This document shows, in pieces, positions 1 through 6,238 of a stretch of 20,951 nucleotides of DNA. Source of the stretch: Actinomycetes bacterium (GTDB taxonomy: Bacteria; Actinomycetota; Acidimicrobiia; Acidimicrobiales; UBA8190); contig JAJZYI010000021.1 of NCBI GenBank assembly GCA_021798135.1, forward strand, positions 1 to 20,951, in the 5' to 3' direction. The first letter of the stretch is position 1; each line of letters opens with the position of its first letter. The notes under the pieces are model-generated. The model was not told where the DNA came from. It did no database searches and was given only the letters and a program-made list of their open reading frames with translations. The translations under genes and the position numbers were made by a program.

Positions 1-2
1 AG

Positions 3-908
3 CCCGCCAGGGTGGTCACCGGCCCGAGCGGTCGCGCCCTGGCAGCACCGGCGGTCCGCCGGCGGGCCGCCGAGGCGGGGGTGGACCTCCGCCTGGTGCG
101 CGGCACGGGTCCCGCAGGCCGCGTCGAGCACGGCGACCTCGACCGCTTCCTCGACGGCGCCACGGCAGTGCCGCCCGCCGGGCCGGCCGGGCCGACCGCG
201 GACACGGCGGTCACCGACGTCCCGGTCACCGGCGTGCGCCGCGTCATCGCCGAGAACATGGCCGAAGCCGCGGCGCACATCCCGCACATCACGTACGTGG
301 AGGAGGTGGACGTCACCGAGCTGGAACGGCTCCGCCAGCACCTGAACGAGCGACGAGCCGACGGCGACCGGAAGCTGACGCCGCTGGCCTTCGTGGTCCG
401 GGCGCTGGTGGCGGCCATCGCAGACCAGCCCGGGGTCAACGCCCGGTTCGACGACGACACCATGGTCGTGCACCGCTTCGGTGCCGTGCACGTCGGCATC
501 GCCACGCAGACACCGAAGGGCCTGATGGTGCCCGTCCTCCGCCACGCCGAGACCCGCGACGTCTGGGACTGCGCCCGGGAGATCCACCGGCTGTCCACGG
601 CGGCCCGCGAGGGGACCATCGAGCGTTCCGAGCTGTCGGGGTCGACCATCACCGTCACCTCCCTCGGTGCCCTCGGCGGTCTCGTCACGACGCCGATCAT
701 CAACCGGCCCGAGGTCGCCGTCGTCGGGGTCAACAAGATGCAGGTGCGCCCGGTCTGGGACGGCGGCGGGTTCACGCCCAGGACCACGATGAACCTGTCG
801 TCGTCGTTCGACCACCGGATCATCGACGGGTGGGACGCCGCCGTCTTCGTCGGCCGGGTCAAGGAGCTCCTGGAGCAGCCCGCGCTCATGTTCATGGGGG
901 GAAGGTGA
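3..908 (+). CDS. 2-oxoacid dehydrogenase E2 (dihydrolipoamide acyltransferase), 5'-truncated
   Basis: This is the C-terminal part of a lipoate-dependent acyltransferase, the core of a pyruvate/branched-chain 2-oxoacid dehydrogenase-type complex, which passes the acyl group from lipoyl-lysine to CoA. The reading frame is open to the window edge, so the GTG at 12 is probably an internal valine codon and the lipoyl domain lies outside. Visible parts are a peripheral subunit-binding domain in the first ~45 residues (APAVRRRAAEAGVDL, then GTGPAGRVEHGDL), an Ala/Pro-rich linker, and the catalytic domain to the end. The active-site motif DHRIIDG, with the catalytic His and Asp, sits about 30 residues before the C-terminus. 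The stop is one base before the E3 start, so the two genes are co-transcribed and the E1 genes are probably upstream. The 2-oxoacid substrate cannot be decided from this part. Confidence 0.93.
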   Translation, partial: PARVVTGPSGRALAAPAVRRRAAEAGVDLRLVRGTGPAGRVEHGDLDRFLDGATAVPPAGPAGPTADTAVTDVPVTGVRRVIAENMAEAAAHIPHITYVEEVDVTELERLRQHLNERRADGDRKLTPLAFVVRALVAAIADQPGVNARFDDDTMVVHRFGAVHVGIATQTPKGLMVPVLRHAETRDVWDCAREIHRLSTAAREGTIERSELSGSTITVTSLGALGGLVTTPIINRPEVAVVGVNKMQVRPVWDGGGFTPRTTMNLSSSFDHRIIDGWDAAVFVGRVKELLEQPALMFMGGR

Positions 909-909
909 C

Positions 910-2307
910 ATGACGGACCCGCTCTACGACGTCCTCGTGCTCGGCGCCGGCCCGGGGGGGTACGCAGCAGCGATCCGCGCCGGTCAGCTCGGCCTCCGCA
1001 CCGTGGTCGTCGAGTCGGCCCAGCTGGGCGGGACCTGCCTGAACGTCGGGTGCATCCCCTCCAAGGCGCTCATCCACGCGGCCGACACCTTCGCCGCCGC
1101 CGTCCGCAGCTCCGCAGGGAGCGACCCCATGGGCATCCGGGCCGGCACACCCTCGATCGACCTCGCCGCCACCGTCGCCTGGAAGGACAGGATGGTCGGG
1201 CGGCTCAGCAGTGGGATCGGCGCCCTCCTGGCCAGGGCCGGCGTCACGACCGTCACGGGATGGGGCCGCGTCCTCGACGGCAAGACGGTCGAGGTCGAGT
1301 CCGATGGACCGCACCCTCCCCGGCTGCTGCAGGCACGCAACCTGGTGCTGGCCACGGGCTCGCGGCCGGTCGAGCTGCCCGGTCTCCCCTTCGGCGGCCC
1401 CGTGGCGACCTCGACCGACGCCCTGGCGTGGTGCGACCTGCCGGACGACCTGGTCGTGGTCGGCGGTGGGTACATCGGTCTCGAGCTCGGCACCGCCTTC
1501 GCCAAGCTCGGCACGGCCGTGACCGTGGTCGAGGCCACCGATCGGCTGCTCCCCTCGTTCGACGCCTCGCTGGTGCCGCCGATCGAACGCCGGATGCGAC
1601 AGCTCGGCTGCACCGTCCTGACCCGGACGAAGGTCACCGGGCAGACCGCCACCGGCGTTCGCACCCTCGCCGCCGATGGCACCGCGGGCGAGCTGACCGC
1701 CGGGCGCGTCCTGGTCGCCGTCGGACGCGCGCCGTCCGTCGAGGGATGGGGTCTCGACGACCTCGACCTCGACCGCGACGGACCGTTCGTCCGGATCGAC
1801 GACCGCTGCAGGACGTCGATGACCGGCGTCTACGCCGTCGGGGACCTCACCGGCGATCCCATGCTCGCCCACCGCGCCATCGCCCAGGGCCGGCTGGTCG
1901 CCGAGGTGATCGCCGGTCAGCCCCGCCGCTGGGACAACGTCTGCATCCCCGAGGTGGTCTTCACCGATCCCGAGCTGGTCTGCGTGGGGATGACACCCGA
2001 ACAGGCCCGGCAGGCCGACGTCGACACGATCGAGGCCTCCTTCCCGTACACCGCCAGCGGCAGGGCGTCGACCACGGCAGACCCCAGTGGCTTCGTCCAC
2101 CTCGTGGCGCGCCGCCACGACCACGTCCTCCTCGGGGTCCAGGGGGTGGGAGCCCAGATGTCCGAGCTCTCCGCCACGTTCGGCCTGGCACTCGAGATGG
2201 GGGCACGGCTGGAGGACCTGGCCGGCACCATCGTGGCCCACCCGACACGCGCCGAAGCCCTGCAGGAGGCAGCCCTGGCCGCGCTCGGCGCCCCCATGCA
2301 CGTCTGA
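910..2307 (+). CDS. lpdA: Dihydrolipoamide dehydrogenase (E3)
   Basis: This FAD flavoprotein reoxidises dihydrolipoamide with NAD+ in 2-oxoacid dehydrogenase complexes. At 465 aa it has the usual length. The FAD-binding GAGPGG motif is at residues 12-17, the redox disulfide in GGTCLNVGCIPSK gives Cys43 and Cys48, ATGSRP closes the first FAD region, and VVGGGYIGLELG near residue 185 is the NAD-binding loop. The dimerisation domain ends with the His444-x4-Glu449 dyad (AHPTRAE) that serves as active-site base. The ATG at 910 follows the E2 stop by one base and has a GGGGGGAAGG ribosome site at 896-905. Because it sits directly behind E2 it probably serves that complex, although E3 proteins are often shared. 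No motif is missing. Confidence 0.96.
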   Translation: MTDPLYDVLVLGAGPGGYAAAIRAGQLGLRTVVVESAQLGGTCLNVGCIPSKALIHAADTFAAAVRSSAGSDPMGIRAGTPSIDLAATVAWKDRMVGRLSSGIGALLARAGVTTVTGWGRVLDGKTVEVESDGPHPPRLLQARNLVLATGSRPVELPGLPFGGPVATSTDALAWCDLPDDLVVVGGGYIGLELGTAFAKLGTAVTVVEATDRLLPSFDASLVPPIERRMRQLGCTVLTRTKVTGQTATGVRTLAADGTAGELTAGRVLVAVGRAPSVEGWGLDDLDLDRDGPFVRIDDRCRTSMTGVYAVGDLTGDPMLAHRAIAQGRLVAEVIAGQPRRWDNVCIPEVVFTDPELVCVGMTPEQARQADVDTIEASFPYTASGRASTTADPSGFVHLVARRHDHVLLGVQGVGAQMSELSATFGLALEMGARLEDLAGTIVAHPTRAEALQEAALAALGAPMHV

Positions 2308-2388
2308 CGCCGGCGCCGGTACCCTCCCCAGCCGACGCAAGCCCCCGAACCGCCCGCTCGCGGGACCGACGAGGAACGAGGACCGAAC

Positions 2389-2688
2389 ATGCCTCTGGGA
2401 CCCGAACCGCCGGAGGGCGGGCGGCACGCCGACGGCACGCGACGCAGCGTGGTGCTGCGCCTCGCCCCGTCGGACACCTCGCTGCACCGGGTCGTCACGG
2501 ACCTCGTGCGCAAGCGCGTGACCATCGAGGAGCTCCACTTCGAGGCCGGCGCCGACACCCACCACGTCCACCTGGTGCTCCGGGCCGCGGCGGCCCACCT
2601 CGACCACGCCACCGCCGTCCTCCGCAACAGCATCGCCGTCGTCGACGTCGTCACCGGCTCAGGGGTCGCCCACGCCGAGGGCACCTGA
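2389..2688 (+). CDS. Small ACT-domain protein (IlvH/IlvN-like fold)
   Basis: This 99-residue protein has one apparent domain. Residues ~20-85 follow the beta-alpha-beta-beta-alpha-beta pattern of ACT domains and resemble the regulatory subunit of acetolactate synthase: LHRVVTDLVRKRVTIEEL matches the 'RVVGLFSQRGYNIESL' type segment, followed by a hydrophobic strand (HHVHLVLRA) and a second helix. It lacks the C-terminal domain of true IlvN/IlvH subunits, and no ilvB is in the window. The ATG at 2389 is preceded by GAGGAACGAGGA. It follows the E3 gene by 81 bp on the same strand, so it may be co-transcribed and could sense an amino acid or 2-oxoacid-related ligand for the dehydrogenase cluster. 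That role is inference; the ACT assignment itself is moderately sure. Confidence 0.7.
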   Translation: MPLGPEPPEGGRHADGTRRSVVLRLAPSDTSLHRVVTDLVRKRVTIEELHFEAGADTHHVHLVLRAAAAHLDHATAVLRNSIAVVDVVTGSGVAHAEGT

Positions 2689-2728
2689 CCGCGGCCCGCC
2701 GTCCCGTCCGCGTCGGCACCTACCGCGT

Positions 2729-2760
2729 CGGCCGGCTCGGGTCCCCATCCGAGCCGGCCG
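2729..2760. terminator. Hairpin terminator between convergent units
   Basis: A perfect inverted repeat has 12-bp arms (CGGCCGGCTCGG at 2729-2740 and its complement at 2749-2760) and an 8-nt loop. It lies 40 bp after the ACT gene stop and 36 bp from the ALDH stop, so it can end transcription from both sides. There is no T-tract, as is common for actinobacterial terminators. Confidence 0.75.
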
Positions 2761-2796
2761 CCCGCTCCCGCGCCGCACGCCGAGGCCGCGTGCCCG

Positions 2797-4188
2797 TCAC
2801 AGAGCGACGCAGACGTTCTTCGTCTGGCTGTAGGCGAGCATCGCCGCCTCGCCCTTCCCGCGGGCGAACCCGCTCCTCTTGTAGCCGCCGAAGGGCAGGG
2901 ACTCCCCACCGCCGACCCCGTAGCTGTTGACGTAGACCTGCCCGGCCCGGATCGAGCGCGCCACTCGATGGGCACGCCCGAGGTCGTTGGTCCACACGCC
3001 CGCCACCAGGCCGTACTGGGAATGGTTGGCGAGGCGCACCGCTTCCTCCTCGTCGCCGAAGGCGGCCACGACGAGGACGGGCCCGAACACCTCCTCCTGG
3101 AAGATCTCGCTGTCCGGCGAGGCTTGGTCCAGGATCGTCGGCTCCAGGTACCACCCGGGGTGGATGTCGGCGCGGGTGCCACCCGTCACCAGCCGAGCAC
3201 CCTCCCGCTGGGCCCGCTCGATCATGCCGACCGCCCTCGTGAGCTGGCCCTCGCTCACCACGGGGCCGAGGTCGGGATCCGACTCGCCGGGCCCGATCGT
3301 CAGCGCGTGGAACGCCTTCGCCACCCGCTCGACCACCTCGTCGTAGCGCGAGGAGTCGACCAGCAGGCGCGACCCTGCGGAGCAGCTCTGCCCGGCGTTC
3401 TGGGTGACCGAGCGCACGATGACCGGCACGGCTCGGTCGAGGTCCGCGTCGGCGAAGACGACGTTGGGCGACTTGCCGCCCATCTCCAATTCCACGGGCA
3501 CGAAGCGCTTGGCGCAGGTCTCGGCGATCAGCTGCCCGACCTTCGCCGAGCCGACGAAGGTGACATGGTCCACGCGGGGGTCTCCGACGAGTGCCGCGCC
3601 GACGTCACCCGCGCCGACCACGACCCTGAAGAACCCTTCCGGCACCCCGGCGGAGGCCGCCATCTCGGCGAGGCGCACCGGCGTGACCGAAGCGAGCTCC
3701 GAGGGCTTCAGCACGACGGCGTTCCCGCACGCCAGTGCGGGCCCCACGCACCGCGCAGCGACCTGCAGAGGGTAGTTCCAGGGGATGATCTGCGCACAGA
3801 CCCCGTGAGGCTCGCGGAGGGTGTAGTCCACGAAGTCGGGGCCGAGCGGTATCGAGCGACCGTAGAGCTTGTCCGCCCAGCCCGCGTAGTAGGAGAAGTA
3901 GCGCGCCGTGGCGCTCACGTCGGCGCGGGCCTCGCTGAGCGGCTTCCCCGTGTCCTTGCACTCGAGCTTCGCGAGCTCCTCGGCATCGGCCTCGACCTGC
4001 CTCGCCAGCTCCGAGAGCGCGGCAGCCCGCCTGACCGGCTGCTGCCACTCGGTCGTCTCGTCGAGCGCCCGCTCGGCAGTCGCGAGCGCGGCGGCGACGT
4101 CGGCCTCGCTGCTCAGCGGCAGCGTCGCGAAGGCCTCCTCCGTCGCAGGGTCGACCGCCAGCAGCACGCGCTCGGTCTCCCCGTTCAC
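2797..4188 (-). CDS. NAD(P)+-dependent aldehyde dehydrogenase
   Basis: This 463-aa aldehyde dehydrogenase superfamily enzyme oxidises an aldehyde to the acid. Hallmarks are the substrate/cofactor channel motif PWNYPL near residue 137, FVGSAKVG for nucleotide binding, the general-base Glu235 in LEMGGKSP, the nucleophile Cys269 in GQSCSAG (34 residues later, the family spacing), and a C-terminal SLPFGGYKRSGFARGKG. The frame stays open upstream of 4188, but residues before this GTG are Arg-rich and non-homologous. The GTG at 4188 overlaps the SDR stop as GTGA and has GGGAGCGG just upstream, so it is the start. It is the last gene of the operon, followed by the hairpin at 2729-2760. It resembles betaine/gamma-aminobutyraldehyde-type ALDHs, but the true substrate is unknown and is probably an aldehyde formed by the operon's pathway. 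Confidence 0.93.
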   Translation of the reverse strand: MNGETERVLLAVDPATEEAFATLPLSSEADVAAALATAERALDETTEWQQPVRRAAALSELARQVEADAEELAKLECKDTGKPLSEARADVSATARYFSYYAGWADKLYGRSIPLGPDFVDYTLREPHGVCAQIIPWNYPLQVAARCVGPALACGNAVVLKPSELASVTPVRLAEMAASAGVPEGFFRVVVGAGDVGAALVGDPRVDHVTFVGSAKVGQLIAETCAKRFVPVELEMGGKSPNVVFADADLDRAVPVIVRSVTQNAGQSCSAGSRLLVDSSRYDEVVERVAKAFHALTIGPGESDPDLGPVVSEGQLTRAVGMIERAQREGARLVTGGTRADIHPGWYLEPTILDQASPDSEIFQEEVFGPVLVVAAFGDEEEAVRLANHSQYGLVAGVWTNDLGRAHRVARSIRAGQVYVNSYGVGGGESLPFGGYKRSGFARGKGEAAMLAYSQTKNVCVAL

Positions 4189-4997
4189 GATCCCGCTCCC
4201 ACGGTCAGCTTCGGTTCGTACCGGCCGTCGGCAGCCAGCCAGCCGCCGTCGACCACGAGTTGCGAGCCCGTCACGTAGGAGCTCGCGTCGGAGGCGAGGA
4301 AGACGACCGCTCCTGCGAGCTCGCCTGGTGCTGCCCACCTGCCGAGCACGGACTTCCGGGCGTACGCCTCGTACCAGTCACCGTCGGCTCTGATCGGGGC
4401 GGTGAGGGCGGTCTCGACCACACCGGGAGCGATGGAGTTCACCCGCACGTTGTCGGGCCCGAGCTCGGCCGCCAGCGTGCGGACGAGCTGGAGGCCGCCC
4501 GCCTTGGTGGCGGCGTAGACACCCTGACCGGGTTCGATCACCTGGGCACGGATGCTCGAGAAGACGATGATGCTGCCCGATCGCCGGTCGGCCATGGTCC
4601 TCCCGAACTCTCGCAGGCAGAAGAAGGTGCCCTCCAGGTTGAGCCGCACGACCTTGCGGAACTCGTCGTCGCTCAGGTCGAGCATGCGCTTCCGGACGTT
4701 GGTCGCAGCCGTCAGGACGAGCACGCTGGCCTCGCCGAACTCGGTGGCCAGCCGCTGCACCTGCGCGTGGTCCGTCACGTCGAGCGTCCTGGCGAGCGCC
4801 TCGCCGCCGTCGTCGGCGATGCCGGCTGCGGTGGTTTCCGCCGCGTCGCCCTGCACGTCGGCGCACACCACCCGCGCTCCGAACGTCGCCAGCGCCCGCG
4901 CCGCCACGGAGCCGATGCCGCCTCCTGCACCGACCACGACCGCGGTCCGGCCGGTCAGGTCGAAGAGGTGCTGAAAGGGGGAGGTGCCGTTCGTCAC
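4185..4997 (-). CDS. Short-chain dehydrogenase/reductase (SDR)
   Basis: This 270-aa classical SDR interconverts an alcohol and a ketone using NAD(P)(H). The Rossmann glycine motif is VGAGGGIG (residues 22-29), with Asp47 at the end of beta-2 (VVCADVQ) favouring NAD(H). The catalytic set is Asn120, Ser148 (IIVFSSIR), Tyr161 and Lys165 (VYAATKAG), and the C-terminal YVTGSQLVVDGGW is typical. The usual NNAG segment is replaced by TAATN (96-100). The start is the GTG at 4997, which overlaps the preceding gene's stop as GTGA and has GGAG upstream; the longer open frame before it is not SDR-like. It overlaps the ALDH gene by 4 bp. It looks like a gluconate/ketoacyl-reductase-like polyol dehydrogenase, but the substrate is not readable. 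Confidence 0.92.
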   Translation of the reverse strand: MTNGTSPFQHLFDLTGRTAVVVGAGGGIGSVAARALATFGARVVCADVQGDAAETTAAGIADDGGEALARTLDVTDHAQVQRLATEFGEASVLVLTAATNVRKRMLDLSDDEFRKVVRLNLEGTFFCLREFGRTMADRRSGSIIVFSSIRAQVIEPGQGVYAATKAGGLQLVRTLAAELGPDNVRVNSIAPGVVETALTAPIRADGDWYEAYARKSVLGRWAAPGELAGAVVFLASDASSYVTGSQLVVDGGWLAADGRYEPKLTVGAGS

Positions 4998-6238
4998 GAT
5001 GTCTCCGTCTTCGCTAGGGGAGCGGCTCGGTCGGGAACCGTCTCGACCTCGCCTCCGGCGCGTCGGCCGCTCGCGGCCGGTGCCACCGAGCTCGTGAAGG
5101 TCCCCAGAGGAGGCACCGCGCCGTTCGCCCATCCCTGGAGCCGCTCGATGATCCGGTCGCCAACCTCGCTCGTCGAGCAGCCCATGGCGGCCCCTCCCAT
5201 GGCGGGCAGCTGAGCGACGACGTCGGCGGTCGCTGCCTCCAGGGCCGCCGCCGCGTCGAGCTCGCCGAGGTGGCTCAGGCACATGGCAGCCGAGAAGACC
5301 GCTCCCGCCGGGTTGGCCCAGCCTCGCCCGGCGATGTCCGGGGCAGAGCCGTGGATCGGCTCGAAGAGGCTGGGTGCGGTCCCGTCGACGTTGAGATTGG
5401 CGCTCGGGGCGAGGCCCATGCCGCCCTGGACGACCGCGACGAGATCGCTCACGATGTCACCGAAGAGGTTGTCGGTGACGATGACGTCGAACCGCTCGGG
5501 ACGCTCCAGCAGGTGCACGCAGCAGGCGTCGACGTGCACGTAGTCGAGCGTCACGTCGGGGTACTCCTCGGCCACCTCCTTCACCGTCTGCTCCCACAGG
5601 CGGCCGGCCTCGACCAGGATGTTCGTCTTGTGGCACAGGGTCAGCCGCTTGCGGCGGAGCCGGGCCAGGCGGAAGCCGAACGCCGCGATCCGCTCGATCG
5701 CGTGCCTGCTGTTCGTGGCGAGCTGGACGGCCGTCTCCCACGGGGTGCCGCCGTGGGCACGCGATCCCGCAGAGACGTACATCCCTTCGGTGTTCTCCCG
5801 CAGCACCACCAGATCGAGGCGCTCGGGCGCGAGATCCTTCAGCACCGTCGGCACGTTGGGCAGGAGGCGCCCTGGCCTCACGTTCACGGCGAGGTCGAAC
5901 GCCGTCCTCAGCCGGAGCACCAGGCCGCGCTCGAGGATGCCTGGCGGCACCTCCGGATCGCCCACCGCTCCGAGCAGCACGGCGTCCTCGCCGCCGATCG
6001 CGGCGAGCTCGTCGTCGGGGACGAGCTCGCCGGTGCGCAGATAGCGCGCGGCCCCCAGGTCGTAGTGGGTCGTCTGCAGCTCGAAGTCGAACAGCCGCGA
6101 GGCGGCTTCGAGGCAACGGAGCGCCACGTCGAGCACCTCCGGCCCGATGCCGTCGCCCGGGATGGCCCCGAGCCGATGGAGGCGCCGGCCCGGCGCGGCC
6201 AGTGTCCCGTCGACTTCACCGAGGACTGACGAGATCAA
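4994..6238 (-). CDS. Isopropylmalate dehydrogenase-family beta-decarboxylating dehydrogenase
   Basis: This 414-aa member of the isocitrate/isopropylmalate/tartrate dehydrogenase family carries out NAD+-linked oxidation and decarboxylation of a 2-hydroxy acid with a beta-carboxylate. It shows IPGDGIGPEV near residue 26, the substrate loop RENTEGMY, YVHVDACCVHLL, the metal-binding aspartates in VTDNLFGDIVSDL, and the cofactor loop FEPIHGSAPDIAGRGWANP. The sequence is close to actinobacterial LeuB, yet there are no other leucine genes, and about 50 extra residues (Ala/Pro/Thr-rich) extend past the normal LeuB end. The start is a TTG at 6238, forming a TTGA overlap with the hyuB stop and preceded by GGGAGG with 6-nt spacing; no ATG or GTG start fits. 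In this catabolic operon it more likely acts on a malate- or tartrate-like intermediate than on isopropylmalate (inference). Confidence 0.87.
   Translation of the reverse strand: MISSVLGEVDGTLAAPGRRLHRLGAIPGDGIGPEVLDVALRCLEAASRLFDFELQTTHYDLGAARYLRTGELVPDDELAAIGGEDAVLLGAVGDPEVPPGILERGLVLRLRTAFDLAVNVRPGRLLPNVPTVLKDLAPERLDLVVLRENTEGMYVSAGSRAHGGTPWETAVQLATNSRHAIERIAAFGFRLARLRRKRLTLCHKTNILVEAGRLWEQTVKEVAEEYPDVTLDYVHVDACCVHLLERPERFDVIVTDNLFGDIVSDLVAVVQGGMGLAPSANLNVDGTAPSLFEPIHGSAPDIAGRGWANPAGAVFSAAMCLSHLGELDAAAALEAATADVVAQLPAMGGAAMGCSTSEVGDRIIERLQGWANGAVPPLGTFTSSVAPAASGRRAGGEVETVPDRAAPLAKTETS

Noticed and set aside
892..2607. Open frame of 571 codons on the minus strand
   Set aside because: It is antisense to lpdA and the ACT gene, has low-complexity Gly/Asp/His-rich product and no homology; it is a GC-rich shadow frame.
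4189..4338. Longer N-terminus for the aldehyde dehydrogenase
   Set aside because: The added 50 residues are Arg-rich, lie inside the SDR gene and have no ALDH similarity; the GTGA overlap with a ribosome site at 4188 fits better.
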